Below, one piece after another: positions 17,437 to 26,563 of a DNA stretch of 64,000 bases. Source of the DNA: Magnetococcales bacterium (GTDB taxonomy: Bacteria; Pseudomonadota; Magnetococcia; Magnetococcales; JADFYX01); assembly GCA_002753565.1 (NCBI GenBank), contig PEAM01000002.1, positions 1 through 64,000 of the forward strand, given 5' to 3'. A model generated the notes under the pieces. That model saw only the letters and a list, made by a program, of their open reading frames with translations, was not told where the DNA came from and ran no database searches. Made by a program: the position numbers and the translations under genes. Positions within the stretch are counted from its first letter, which is position 1. Every line of letters starts with the position of its first letter.

Positions 17437-17988
17437 ATGAAGAATAGAGTATGGATTGTGGTTCTGGCTGCGATGGCGGTTGGTATTTCGGGTTGCTCCA
17501 AAAAAACCTGGTCTAGCCGTAACAAGCTGGAAGAAAATGATGAATTAACCCGATTCGGAAAAAAAGAGGCCGACGCACAGGATGAGGAGAATGGCCTTAC
17601 CTACGAAAAAGGTCAAAAAGGGCTGTTCTCCCTCGGTGGTGAAAAAGGGCTGTTTGGTCGTGGCGGCAGCTCCCGCTCCAACGAAGAGACAAGAGGAGAT
17701 AAACTGTTTGCCGGTGCCTTGGATGTGGTGCTTGGTCTACCCATTATGGTAGCCAGTCGAGAGGGTGGCCTGGTCTCCACCGACTGGAAGACAGACCCTG
17801 AAAACCCCACGGACCGCTACCGGATCAACATCCGGGTTTCAGGACGTGATCCCTACGGTGAGGTGAAGGTGGTTGTCCTCAGACAAAAATTGATCGGTAA
17901 CAGCTGGGAAGACCAACCATCCGATAGTACCGCCGCCAGCCACATTGCCAAAAATATTCGGAAAAAAGCCCAGGTTGTTCGGCACTAA
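17437..17988 (+). CDS. DUF3576-family lipoprotein
   Basis: The 183-residue product begins with a lipoprotein signal peptide ending in the lipobox GISGC (Cys20). A charged, glycine-rich linker follows (about 25-85, with repeats of KGLFSLGGEKGLFGRGG), then a DUF3576 domain (about 90-183: ALDVVLGLPIMVASREGGLVS, TDWKTDPENPTDRYRINI, VVVLRQ). This family is common in alphaproteobacteria and of unknown function; a periplasmic envelope-maintenance role is only an inference. A terminator follows directly. Confidence 0.85.
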   Translation: MKNRVWIVVLAAMAVGISGCSKKTWSSRNKLEENDELTRFGKKEADAQDEENGLTYEKGQKGLFSLGGEKGLFGRGGSSRSNEETRGDKLFAGALDVVLGLPIMVASREGGLVSTDWKTDPENPTDRYRINIRVSGRDPYGEVKVVVLRQKLIGNSWEDQPSDSTAASHIAKNIRKKAQVVRH

Positions 17989-18000
17989 ACAGCCCTTCTT

Positions 18001-18026
18001 ACCTCCAGGCTACCCAGCCTGGAGGT
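18001..18026 (+). terminator. Hairpin after the DUF3576 gene
   Basis: A perfect 11-bp GC-rich stem (ACCTCCAGGCT/AGCCTGGAGGT, 4-base loop) lies 12 bp after the stop codon. The T-run is short (ATTGTC), so termination strength is uncertain. Confidence 0.65.
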
Positions 18027-18055
18027 ATTGTCAGTTGTAACCAAATTTGATGGTT

Positions 18056-18172
18056 AAAGGCAAAGGCAACACCTGGAGAGGCCCCGCAGGCCCCCAAACC
18101 CGCTGGGAAGGGATAGATCACTTCCCAGACCTATCCGTAATCGTCTGGTACCCATTTGGATTGGAATCTCTA
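18056..18172 (-). repeat. Dispersed intergenic repeat, copy B
   Basis: Read on the minus strand this copy starts with AGAGATTCCAATCC, continues with the GGGTACC...GATTACGGAT block, the CTGGGAAG...CTTCCCAG stem and GCGGGTTTGGG, then jumps directly to the second module GGCCTGC..GGCCT and ends in GTTGCCTTTGCCTTT. It therefore lacks the middle part seen in copies C, D and E. It ends with two to three copies of the TTGCCT hexamer that is greatly expanded in copy E. It separates the convergent DUF3576 and hypothetical genes. Confidence 0.85.
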
Positions 18173-18234
18173 TAAAATAAAGAGAACCACCAATCCTGAC
18201 TCTCCCCAACAAGAGCAAAGCGGTTCAAGCCCTT

Positions 18235-18783
18235 TTAGGTGTGCTTGGGTATCATGCCGCTATCAATAATATCCACACCCGGTGACTTCGTCCCTATGGG
18301 TGAAAGAGGCAGGGGAAGAGACAGGTTGATGGTATAGCGGGTCACCGGGTAGACCAGCTTGATAAACTGACCGGATTTATAATCAACAAATTGATCCGGT
18401 CCATTGATCTCCTTGGCCTTCATTAAAATCTCGTTGGAAAGAACCGTCGTCGCATGAGCCAGACAGACAGCCACCCCCCCCTTGTCTGATGTCACCATGG
18501 AGAATAGTTTGGTTGCCGAGGTAATTTGAGCCAAGGGTTCCTCTTTAAGATAGCCCAATTCAATCAACCCTTTCGGATCACCAATTACCGCCTCCGGATA
18601 GCTGCCGTGATCGCGGAAATATTTAAGACAGGCCGAACTGATCGTATAGAAAAGACCCAATAAAATAATGGTCTTATCCATAACGATCTCATCCTCTATC
18701 GTGCTCTCCCGAATCGCTCTCAGCCTGAGCAATCCCCAAAAGACAACAACTAAAAAGGCGGTAACAATAAGTATGACGGACAT
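18235..18783 (-). CDS. Hypothetical membrane-anchored protein
   Basis: The 182-residue product has one strong N-terminal membrane helix (residues 3-22) and a second hydrophobic stretch near 38-52, followed by a mixed soluble domain with no family motif that I recognise. The N-terminal helix and the Y/T-rich C-terminal part are faintly reminiscent of pilin-like or minor secretion proteins, but no cleavage motif (G-F-x4-E) is present. It stands alone, convergent with the DUF3576 gene. The function is unknown. Confidence 0.6.
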   Translation of the reverse strand: MSVILIVTAFLVVVFWGLLRLRAIRESTIEDEIVMDKTIILLGLFYTISSACLKYFRDHGSYPEAVIGDPKGLIELGYLKEEPLAQITSATKLFSMVTSDKGGVAVCLAHATTVLSNEILMKAKEINGPDQFVDYKSGQFIKLVYPVTRYTINLSLPLPLSPIGTKSPGVDIIDSGMIPKHT

Positions 18784-19031
18784 ATAGTTGGAATCCTATA
18801 ATCTGGATGGGGAGTGAATCCTGTAAACCAAGTTAAGCACAATACCCAACACCCGATCAAGCAAACCGCTCCAGGGTATCCGGTAACCGCCCTATAATAA
18901 AAAATAAAAAAAAAATTGCAAATTGTATGAAAAGCAAAGACAATTACAGAGTATACTGTTTTTCTAATATACCAATGTAAAACCTATCAAATCAGGTCTC
19001 AATCAGGTTAAAAATTCAAGGAGCATAGAAA

Positions 19032-19256
19032 ATGGCTGACAAATCCCTAGATGCAAAAGGTCTCAATTGTCCTCTTCCCATCCTTCGTGCCAAAAAAGCA
19101 CTCAAAGCCATGGAAGCAGGCCAGGTTCTGGCTATTGAGGCCACCGACCCAGGGTCGGCCAAGGATTTTGAATCGTTTTGCAATCAGACCGGCAATGAGT
19201 TGATCTCATCTTCTGAAGAGAATGCGGTCTACCACTTCGAAATTCGCAAGTCCTAA
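19032..19256 (+). CDS. tusA: TusA-family sulfur carrier protein
   Basis: The 74-residue protein has the TusA/SirA fold signature: LDAKGLNCPLPILRAKKAL near the N-terminus with the active CPxP cysteine (C14), and a second conserved stretch ATDPGSAKDFESFC. TusA proteins pass persulfide sulfur either to tRNA thiolation or, in sulfur oxidisers, between Dsr/Hdr proteins. The next gene, a DsrE-like protein 15 bp downstream, suggests the dissimilatory sulfur-trafficking type. An AAGGAGC element supports the start. Confidence 0.93.
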   Translation: MADKSLDAKGLNCPLPILRAKKALKAMEAGQVLAIEATDPGSAKDFESFCNQTGNELISSSEENAVYHFEIRKS

Positions 19257-19271
19257 AAAGGAGACGACACG

Positions 19272-19742
19272 ATGGCCGATCAGAAAAGGTTAGCGATTAT
19301 CGCAACAAAAGGGACGTTGGACTTTGCCTATCCGCCACTCATCCTGGCTACGACGGCTGCTGCCCTCGATTATGAAGTCACCATCTTCTGGACATTTTAC
19401 GGACTTCAGGTTCTGAAAAAAGAGCGCAATCTGAAAATTTCTCCTCTGGGTAATCCCGGCATGCCCATGCCAATACCCATGCCGGTTCTTGTTCAGGCTC
19501 TTCCTGGTATGGAGAGCATGGCAACGGTAATGATGAAACAAAAAATGGCCGGCAAAGGTGTGGCCAGCATTGATGACCTCTACGACATGGCCGTCGAGTC
19601 CGATGTCCAGATGATTGCCTGTCAGATGACAGTCGATCTGTTCGATTTCAAACACTCCGATCTGGTTGACGGTGTGGAGTATGCTGGCGCTGCTCGTTTC
19701 TTTGAAGTCGCTCAAGAGGCCGATATCACGCTGTTTGTTTAA
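19272..19742 (+). CDS. DsrE/DsrF-like (DsrE2-type) sulfur-transfer protein
   Basis: The 156-residue protein belongs to the DsrE/F/H-like superfamily, closest by eye to DsrE2: KRLAIIATKGTLDFAYPPLI at the start, FWTFYGLQVLKK, and a conserved late cysteine in MIACQMTVDLF. DsrE2 proteins are often encoded with TusA and rhodanese in sulfur-oxidising bacteria and carry persulfide sulfur. This version has no obvious membrane helix. Together with tusA it forms a two-gene operon closed by a strong terminator. Confidence 0.87.
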   Translation: MADQKRLAIIATKGTLDFAYPPLILATTAAALDYEVTIFWTFYGLQVLKKERNLKISPLGNPGMPMPIPMPVLVQALPGMESMATVMMKQKMAGKGVASIDDLYDMAVESDVQMIACQMTVDLFDFKHSDLVDGVEYAGAARFFEVAQEADITLFV

Positions 19743-19774
19743 TAGACTCCCCTCTCTTTTCGGCCCATCGATAA

Positions 19775-19818
19775 AAAAAACCGGAAGCCCGATTGAAAAG
19801 GCTTCCGGTTTTTTTTTA
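19775..19818. terminator. Bidirectional terminator between dsrE-like gene and fliI
   Basis: An A-run, the stem AACCGGAAGCC/GGCTTCCGGTT with a loop of about 10 bases, and a T-run of eight form a strong rho-independent terminator that can serve both convergent transcripts. Confidence 0.9.
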
Positions 19819-19851
19819 TCCACGGCGGCAACCACCTCTCCACCCACGCCT

Positions 19852-21189
19852 CTACTCCAGCGGGTTGGCCTCTAAAATAGCCGTCATATGCTGAATACTC
19901 TCCTCCAACGAACACCCCTCACCGATGGACTGTTTCAAAAAGGCCCGAATCGGCTCGATCAATTGGATGGCATGGTCGATTTGCGGATTGCTTCCCGCCA
20001 CATAGGCACCAATATTGATCATATCCTCCGCCTTTTTATACACCGCCAACGCCTCGCGAATTTTTCCTGCCATCTCTTTCTGTTCTGGAGTGGTCAAATC
20101 TTCCATTAAACGAGAGAGAGACTGCAACACATCAATAGCCGGATATTGGTTGGCCGAGGCCAGCTCCCGAGAGAGGACAAAATGGCCATCCAAAATACCC
20201 CGAACCGCATCGACAATGGGATCCTGTAGATCATCCCCCTCCATCAACACCGTATAGAGACCGGTGATGGAACCCTCCCCCTGGTCCCGTCCGGCCCGCT
20301 CCAACAGATTGGGCAACAGCATAAAGGTTGAGGGCGGATAACCCCGACTGGTAGGGGGCTCTCCCCTCGCCAGCCCCACCTCCCGCTGTGCCATGGCAAA
20401 ACGGGTGACCGAGTCCATCAAGAGCAGGACATGTTTCTGTTTAGCCCGAAAATATTCGGCAATGGCCGTCGCCATAAAGGCGGCTCGTAAACGCATCAAG
20501 GGGGGTTGATCGGAGGTGGCAACCACGACAATGGAGCGAGCCAGCCCTTCCGGCCCCAAATCTTTTTCCAAAAACTCCACCACCTCACGTCCCCGCTCTC
20601 CCACCATGGCAATCACATTGATGTCGGCATCGGTGTAACGGGCCATCATGCCGATCAGGGTACTTTTACCCACACCCGAACCGGAAAAAATACCCACACG
20701 CTGACCTCGCCCAACCGTCAACAGGGAGTTGATGGAACGGATGCCAATATCCAATTTTTCGTCAATACGACGACGCAGCATAGGGTTGATGGGGTCGGCA
20801 TTCAGGGGGGTGGTCTCCTGGGTACGAATGATGGGGCCATTATCCAGGGGCTCTCCCATGGGCCCCAAAATACGACCCAACAGCTCTTCTCCCACCTGGA
20901 TCATCTCCGAACGGCCCTCAGAGACAATCAAACTGCCGGGATGGATCCCTTTGATCGTGCCAAAGGGCATCAGCAACAGGACATCATTGCGAAAGCCAAC
21001 CACCTCTGCCTTGATGGGCTTGGTGCCGTCATCGGGATAGACTTCGCACAGATCACCGATGGAAGCAGCTGGACCCGACCCCTCAATCATCAGGCCAACC
21101 ACCTGAGAAACCTTACCGGTCCGGCGCAGGCCCATCTGCCGATGGGCCACTTCTCCATATTGATTCCAGGGAATGTTCAAAGAGAGCAT
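19852..21189 (-). CDS. fliI: Flagellum-specific ATPase FliI
   Basis: FliI is the hexameric ATPase that powers flagellar protein export. The 445-residue protein has the F1-ATPase-like core: Walker A GIFSGSGVGKSTLIGM near residue 165, Walker B LLLMDSVTRFAMAQREVGLA, and the FliI hallmark GEPPTSRGYPPSTF. It is the last gene of the flgBC-fliEFGHI operon; its ATG overlaps the fliH stop by one base (TAATG). Confidence 0.97.
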   Translation of the reverse strand: MLSLNIPWNQYGEVAHRQMGLRRTGKVSQVVGLMIEGSGPAASIGDLCEVYPDDGTKPIKAEVVGFRNDVLLLMPFGTIKGIHPGSLIVSEGRSEMIQVGEELLGRILGPMGEPLDNGPIIRTQETTPLNADPINPMLRRRIDEKLDIGIRSINSLLTVGRGQRVGIFSGSGVGKSTLIGMMARYTDADINVIAMVGERGREVVEFLEKDLGPEGLARSIVVVATSDQPPLMRLRAAFMATAIAEYFRAKQKHVLLLMDSVTRFAMAQREVGLARGEPPTSRGYPPSTFMLLPNLLERAGRDQGEGSITGLYTVLMEGDDLQDPIVDAVRGILDGHFVLSRELASANQYPAIDVLQSLSRLMEDLTTPEQKEMAGKIREALAVYKKAEDMINIGAYVAGSNPQIDHAIQLIEPIRAFLKQSIGEGCSLEESIQHMTAILEANPLE

Positions 21190-22334
21190 TATGATTCCAC
21201 ATCTTTATCTAATGATTCATCCGATGGCTTCTCATCCACCAAAGGGGCTTGAGTCGCTTCCTGGCTGGTCTCCACCCGGCTCTCCAAAACATCAGCTGGC
21301 TCAGCAACAGGCTCCTCCTGAGCTTTCAGGGTCTCACCTCCATCCAGGGGCTCCTCCTCCTCAGCGTCCAACAGAGCCAGCTGATCCAGATCTTCCTCTT
21401 CCAACCCCTCATCCTCATCTTCAGCAGCAAAACCCTCCAACAACGCTTCCGAGACAGACTCCAACGGATACTCATCCTCCTCTTCTTCAAAATCCTCCTC
21501 AGCGTCCAACAGAGGCTCCTCCAAGGCATCGATCGAAGGGTCGGCTGCCAGAGGTGTCAGAGGTGCTTCTGCCTCAGCCTGAGCCTTTTGGCGAGCTGCA
21601 TCAGCTATCTCAGGCAAACCACTCTGATTCAACCGCTCCTGGAGTTGTTGGCGAAGGGCGGTCTCCACCTCGCGCAGACGCATCTCCAAATTATCTTCCA
21701 TACCGCCAAAGTCGCTTTCCATCACCACCGACCCAGGCAAAACCGTCTCATCTGCGACAAATTCAATGGTTTTAAACCCATCCATCCGTTGTAAAATCTC
21801 CGCATTACCGGGAGAGACACGGATGATGATATTTTTTCGACCGGTGGACCGTTTCATGATCCGCCGAACCCGTTCGGCAATCCCCTCCGGATTGATGGAC
21901 AACTCATGGGCCAACAGCTCGCGATTAAAAGAGAGCAGCGTCTCGACAAAAAAATGTTCCGAGGCGGTAAAAACCCGGTGGGGTAGATCATCCAGCTCCC
22001 GCAAAACATTCTCCAACTGCGGAATAAGGCGACGGATCTCCTTCTCCATCTTCTCCTGGCCAACCTCCAACCCGGTCTTCTCCCCCTCCTCAAACGCCTT
22101 TTGATAAACTTCCCGTTCAATCTGCTCCAATCGCCGTTGATGGATCTCCTCTTCCGATACCGGAGGCGGCTCCTTCTTCTCTTGAATGGAGGGCAGGGTG
22201 CCATCGGGCATAAAACGGATAAAATGGTCTCCCTTATCTTCAACCTCTGCCTGTTGGAGAGAAAGAAGCTCTTCAAATCCTCTTTTTTCTATGGGATTTT
22301 CCATTTTAGAACCTTTTGAAAGTCCACCTGCCAT
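21189..22334 (-). CDS. fliH: Flagellar assembly protein FliH with long acidic C-terminal extension
   Basis: FliH regulates FliI and docks it at the export gate. Residues about 60-240 fit the family: the QRRLEQIEREVYQKAFEEGEK coiled coil with glycine-spaced heptads, then the globular part with LINPEGIAERV-like sequence and SDFGGMEDNLEMRLREVETAL. Typical FliH has about 230 residues; this one has 381. The additional 140 residues at the C-terminus are very acidic (runs such as EEDFEEEEDEYP and DEDEGLEEEDLDQ) and look disordered. An N-terminal GGAGAG ribosome site supports this start. Identity also rests on its place between fliG and fliI. Confidence 0.9.
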   Translation of the reverse strand: MAGGLSKGSKMENPIEKRGFEELLSLQQAEVEDKGDHFIRFMPDGTLPSIQEKKEPPPVSEEEIHQRRLEQIEREVYQKAFEEGEKTGLEVGQEKMEKEIRRLIPQLENVLRELDDLPHRVFTASEHFFVETLLSFNRELLAHELSINPEGIAERVRRIMKRSTGRKNIIIRVSPGNAEILQRMDGFKTIEFVADETVLPGSVVMESDFGGMEDNLEMRLREVETALRQQLQERLNQSGLPEIADAARQKAQAEAEAPLTPLAADPSIDALEEPLLDAEEDFEEEEDEYPLESVSEALLEGFAAEDEDEGLEEEDLDQLALLDAEEEEPLDGGETLKAQEEPVAEPADVLESRVETSQEATQAPLVDEKPSDESLDKDVES

Positions 22335-22367
22335 AATAATCTCTCCACACCAATAAACCCCAGACCC

Positions 22368-23450
22368 CTACAAGACAACGTCGTCCGACCCTTTGCCCAT
22401 GATAACAATGGAACCCTCGGACTCCAAACGACGAGCCGCTTTGAGAATGGTCTGCTGGGCCGATTCCACATCGGCTACCTTGACCGGACCCATCATCTCC
22501 AGATCTTCGCGCAACATCTCGGCAGCCCGTTCGGACATGTTCTGGAAGAACTTCTCCTTGAGCCTTTCGTCGGCCCCCTTGAGCGCGGCCAGCAGCTCGT
22601 CGTTGCCCACCTCCCGCAGCAGGGTCTGGAAGCTCTTGTCGTCCATCAGCAGCAGATCTTCGAACAGGAACATCTCTTTGCGAACCTCTTCAGCCAGCGG
22701 ATTATCCTCTTCATCCAGGTAGGAGAGCAGATTATCCGAGACTTCACGGCTCATCATATTGAGCAGTTCAGCCACCTTGATAACTCCGCCACCACCCTCT
22801 TGGGCGTAACCTCCACGGGTAGCACCCAGGGCATCCAACTCCGTCAGCAGCGACTGCTCGATATCCTCCATGGCGCCCGGAGGCAGACTACCCAGCTTGG
22901 CCATGCGGTAGATCACCTCCTGTTGAATATCCTGTGCCAGGAAATCGATGACAAAAGAGGCCTGTTCGGTCTGTAACTGAGACAGAATCATGGCGATACT
23001 TTGCGGGTGCTCGTTGGTAAGAAAGGTAGCCACCAGTGTTGGCTCCATGGCATTGAGAATCTCCCATGGAGTATTTTTCGGACCGGTCTGCAGCTCTTTG
23101 AGCAGGTGACGACCCTTCTCCTTGCCCAGAGCCTTCATGACCAGATCCTTCACTTTGCCCATGCCACCACGCACGTCAAACTGATGATACTCAAACTTAT
23201 CCAAAAACTCCTGGCGAACCGCCTTGACCACCTCTTGAGGCATGACGCCCATGCGAGAGATGACGCGGGAGATCTCGCGGATTTCATCCTCTTTCATACC
23301 CGACATGATCTTTTTCGAATCTTCATCCGGAATAGAGAGCAGAAAGACCGCCGCCTTCTCCTTACCCGTCAATCGCATCCTTTTCTTCTTGGGAGGAAGG
23401 GGAGGTGCAGCGGACTCTTCGTCAGCGTTCCATACTTGTGTGTCTGCCAT
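22368..23450 (-). CDS. fliG: Flagellar motor switch protein FliG
   Basis: FliG forms the rotor ring that meets the stator and links FliF to FliM/N. The 360-residue product shows the FliG N domain (LTGKEKAAVFLLSIPDED), the EHPQSIAMILSQL middle region, and the C-terminal torque domain with MFLFEDLLLMDDKSFQTLLREV, which carries the charged stator-contact residues. A short basic N-terminal extension (PPKKKRMR) precedes it. A strong AGGAGAG ribosome site supports the start. It lies 93 bp after fliF. Confidence 0.96.
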   Translation of the reverse strand: MADTQVWNADEESAAPPLPPKKKRMRLTGKEKAAVFLLSIPDEDSKKIMSGMKEDEIREISRVISRMGVMPQEVVKAVRQEFLDKFEYHQFDVRGGMGKVKDLVMKALGKEKGRHLLKELQTGPKNTPWEILNAMEPTLVATFLTNEHPQSIAMILSQLQTEQASFVIDFLAQDIQQEVIYRMAKLGSLPPGAMEDIEQSLLTELDALGATRGGYAQEGGGGVIKVAELLNMMSREVSDNLLSYLDEEDNPLAEEVRKEMFLFEDLLLMDDKSFQTLLREVGNDELLAALKGADERLKEKFFQNMSERAAEMLREDLEMMGPVKVADVESAQQTILKAARRLESEGSIVIMGKGSDDVVL

Positions 23451-23543
23451 CTGACTCTCCTAAAAAATCCTATTTTAATGCCTGTCTGGTTGATAAGGGT
23501 AATCCCCAAGCAGTACGGAGACTGCTCGGGGAAAAAGGGTTGA

Positions 23544-25190
23544 TCATGTATCGGAGATCATCCAGGAGCGAATAATTTCTCGCGCCTCTTCGGTATGCTC
23601 TTCGATCATCTGCGAAGTCAACTTGATGTTGCGATCCGGTACCCGAGTCCGCATGGGCTGCTCGGTAGGCAACGTACCGATACCCTCGGCCAGCAGTTGC
23701 TCTTCCAAGGCAGCCACTGCAGCAGGAATACCGCTGGTATCGCCCATTTTTTCTGGATTGAGGAACCGGTTGACCATCGGTCTCAGAACCACCATCAAGA
23801 GAAGGAAAACGGCCAGGACCAGGGCCAGCTTGAAGTAGAAATCCGGCTCTTCCCAGAATTTAGGCCCTTGTTCAGAACCCACTGCCAGCGGCTCGAACGG
23901 AATCTGGGTCACTTCAATGGTGTCACGATCTGGACGATAGCCGATGGCCCGCTCAACGATCTTTTTCAGATCTTCCATATCTTCAGCGGTTCTTTTTTCG
24001 CTGACGGTGGTTTTACCATCTTCAGCCAGCACATATTTCGTATCCACCAAAACAGCGATGGAGAGATGTTTGATGGTACCGATTGGCAGCACGGTCTTTT
24101 CAATGGTTTTGGAAATTTCATAGTTGATGGTCTCCCGTTCTACATCTCGGGACTGGTTGGAGCCGGTACTACCCGCCCCTCCCCCATCGTTGGCATCGTT
24201 GGGGCGAACCCCCGGAATACCACTGACACCAAAGTTGCCTCGGCTGGCCTCATTGACAAACTGCTCACTGCGGGCCACCTGACCATCGGGGTCGAAAATC
24301 TCCTTGGATTGCTCAATACGGGCCAGATCCAGCTCGGCGGTTACCCGAACAATACTCTTGCTGATACCGCTGGCGCTGATGCCGACAATCTTATCCAACA
24401 TCGCCTGGGCACGCTCCTCCAGAGAGCGTTCCACCTGCCGCTGCATGACCATGGACTCATCCGCATCGACCCGACCATCTTCGGAGCCCCCTTGACCACC
24501 GGCAATCAGGTTACCTTTATGATCAATCAGGGTGACATTGTTTTCGTCCAGCCCTTCAACGGCTGACGAGACCAGATGGACAATTCCCTCACTCTGCTTA
24601 CCGCTCAACGGGCGGGAAAGCTCCATGATAACCGAGGCGGTCGCCATCTTCTCTTCAGAGACAAAGAGAGATTTTTTCGGCAAAACCAGATGTACACGGG
24701 CACTGTTGACCGAGGCTATGCTTTCGATGGTGCGACTCAGTTCGCCCTGAAGGGCGCGCTGGAAGTTCATCCGCTGCATAAAATCGGTCATACCGATCAG
24801 GCTACCGTTATCGAAAATCTCGTAGCCAACCCCACTGTTTTGTTTGGGAAGCCCCAATGTAGCCAGTTGAAGTCGAACGTCGTAGACCTTTTCCGACGGA
24901 ATTTCGATGGTGGTTCCCCCTAAACTCAATCGGTAGGGGATATTGGTTTTGGTCAGCTCTTCGATAACCCGCCCGGTCTCCTGTTCCGGCAAGCCGGAAA
25001 ACAGAACCTTGTAGGTGGGGCGAGTCGTGTACCAAATCACGGCAGTAAGCGCCAGAATGGTCGCAATAATGGCAACAATCAGTCCGTTGCGACCACCCAG
25101 GGGTAATCTCTCCAGAAAACCGGTAAATCCCTCCATGGGTGACTCTGGAGTGGTTCCAGCCATAGCAGCGGCAGATGGTGATTCAGCCAT
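23544..25190 (-). CDS. fliF: Flagellar MS-ring protein FliF
   Basis: FliF forms the inner-membrane MS ring, the base of the flagellum. The product (548 residues from the second ATG) has a first membrane helix (about 38-58), the ring-building motifs (YKVLFSGLPEQETGRVIEEL, LPKQNSGVGYEIFD, QRALQGELSRTIES), a periplasmic linker, and a second helix near 445-465 followed by the FliG-binding tail. The AAGGA element has correct spacing for this ATG and not for the ATG two codons earlier. Confidence 0.96.
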   Translation of the reverse strand: MAESPSAAAMAGTTPESPMEGFTGFLERLPLGGRNGLIVAIIATILALTAVIWYTTRPTYKVLFSGLPEQETGRVIEELTKTNIPYRLSLGGTTIEIPSEKVYDVRLQLATLGLPKQNSGVGYEIFDNGSLIGMTDFMQRMNFQRALQGELSRTIESIASVNSARVHLVLPKKSLFVSEEKMATASVIMELSRPLSGKQSEGIVHLVSSAVEGLDENNVTLIDHKGNLIAGGQGGSEDGRVDADESMVMQRQVERSLEERAQAMLDKIVGISASGISKSIVRVTAELDLARIEQSKEIFDPDGQVARSEQFVNEASRGNFGVSGIPGVRPNDANDGGGAGSTGSNQSRDVERETINYEISKTIEKTVLPIGTIKHLSIAVLVDTKYVLAEDGKTTVSEKRTAEDMEDLKKIVERAIGYRPDRDTIEVTQIPFEPLAVGSEQGPKFWEEPDFYFKLALVLAVFLLLMVVLRPMVNRFLNPEKMGDTSGIPAAVAALEEQLLAEGIGTLPTEQPMRTRVPDRNIKLTSQMIEEHTEEAREIIRSWMISDT

Positions 25191-25264
25191 GATCATTCCT
25201 TTTATTCATTTTCATTCCGTTAAGATTAACCTTATCGGCCTGTTCAGGTGCAAACCAGATCAAG

Positions 25265-25579
25265 CTAGGCCTGCATGCTCATCACTTCCCGATAGACTTC
25301 AACTGCTTTATTTCTGACCTGTAACAACAAACGAAGATGCAACTCCGCTTGGGATGAGGCGATTTGTGCTTCGTGGATGCTTACCCCTGCATTGCCCAAC
25401 AGGGCACGGCGACCTAAATCCTTCGCCTCTTTTTGCAGGCGGTCGGTCTCCTTGATCTGTTTGGCCAGGGTGACGGAAAAATCTTCCCACGCGCCCCCTT
25501 TGCTCTCTCCAGCACCAGACAGAGAGGGCATGGAGGGTAAATTAGGGGCAACCGGTATGTTACCAATAGGTATGGACAT
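25265..25579 (-). CDS. fliE: Flagellar hook-basal body protein FliE
   Basis: The 104-residue protein fits FliE, which joins the MS ring to the proximal rod. The C-terminal half carries the family pattern HEAQIASSQAELHLRLLLQ with VRNKAVEVYREVMSMQ at the end. The length is typical. A good AAGGAGT ribosome site precedes the ATG. It lies between flgC and fliF in the basal-body operon. Confidence 0.94.
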   Translation of the reverse strand: MSIPIGNIPVAPNLPSMPSLSGAGESKGGAWEDFSVTLAKQIKETDRLQKEAKDLGRRALLGNAGVSIHEAQIASSQAELHLRLLLQVRNKAVEVYREVMSMQA

Positions 25580-25593
25580 CTTTTAATACTCCT

Positions 25594-26022
25594 TTATCTG
25601 CCAATTTCCAGCGCCTTCAAAGCCATGGCCTTGGAGGCGTTGAGAACCGATACATTCGATTCATAGGAACGGCTGGCCGACATCATATTGACCATCTCCG
25701 TTACCATGTCGATATTGGGCATCGCCACATACCCCTGTTTGTTGGCATCCGGGTGGCTGGGGTCGTACTGCATGCGGGGGGGGCGTTCATCCACATGAAC
25801 CCGGTCCACACTGACACCCGTAGCCCCGGCCGCCGCCTCCACACTCAACATTTCGTTGAAGGGTTTGGCAGAAAAAACAGGATCCTTTCTTTTATAAGGT
25901 CCCCCTTCTGCCGTACGGGTGGTTTGGGCATTGGCGACATTCTCGGCAATCAGGTTGAGCCGAAGACGTTGGGCCGCCAAACCGGAGGCGGTTACTCGAA
26001 ACGAGGTGAGAAAATCAGCCAT
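25594..26022 (-). CDS. flgC: Flagellar proximal rod protein FlgC
   Basis: The 142-residue rod protein shows both conserved ends of the axial family: the N-terminal FRVTASGLAAQRLRLNLIAENVANAQTT (with the ANAQTT motif) and the C-terminal NVSVLNASKAMALKALEIG. The middle GYVAMPNIDMVTEMVNMM is typical of FlgC. It follows flgB by 62 bp. Confidence 0.96.
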   Translation of the reverse strand: MADFLTSFRVTASGLAAQRLRLNLIAENVANAQTTRTAEGGPYKRKDPVFSAKPFNEMLSVEAAAGATGVSVDRVHVDERPPRMQYDPSHPDANKQGYVAMPNIDMVTEMVNMMSASRSYESNVSVLNASKAMALKALEIGR

Positions 26023-26084
26023 TCCACTCTATCCTTAACTAACTGTTTCCGGTCCTGATAGAACCGGATGAAAAATCTGTTCCA

Positions 26085-26498
26085 TTAACGGCTTTGACCA
26101 TCAATCATCATGCGCATTTTACTGATCTGACCATTCAATGACTGGGTGGCATAGTTATACAGCAGTTGGTTGGCGGTTTGACGCGCCATCTCCTGCTCCA
26201 GATCGACGCTGTTTTTATCCCCTTTGGGAATGGGAGTCTCCACCGCTTGAACCTCCCCTGCAACCGGTTCACCAAAAGGAATCGGAATATGTTTGCCACT
26301 GGTACGGGCCATGGGAAGCTGATCCGGTGGCGGATAAGCTCTTAACATCTCTTCTTCAAAGTTGACCCGTTTGGCCTTGTATCCTGGAGTGTCCGCATTG
26401 GCGACATTGGCTGCGATAACATCTTGACGACGCTGCCGTAAGTCCAGCAAATTGGCTTTAAAAGCCCCAGCGCTACCCAACAATCCAAAGTTACTCAT
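26085..26498 (-). CDS. flgB: Flagellar proximal rod protein FlgB
   Basis: FlgB is the first rod subunit. From the internal ATG the product has 137 residues, typical of the family; the upstream open frame lacks a ribosome site, whereas this ATG follows AGGGAGAGAGG directly. The motifs are RRQDVIAANVANADTPGYKAK near residue 25 and a C-terminal NQLLYNYATQSLNGQISKMR. It is the first gene of the flgBC-fliEFGHI operon, with a candidate sigma-54 promoter upstream. Confidence 0.95.
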   Translation of the reverse strand: MSNFGLLGSAGAFKANLLDLRQRRQDVIAANVANADTPGYKAKRVNFEEEMLRAYPPPDQLPMARTSGKHIPIPFGEPVAGEVQAVETPIPKGDKNSVDLEQEMARQTANQLLYNYATQSLNGQISKMRMMIDGQSR

Positions 26499-26563
26499 CC
26501 TCTCTCTCCCTAAGTCAATTAGTTGACGAAAGGGTGTTAAAACCATTCCGCACAGATCTAACT

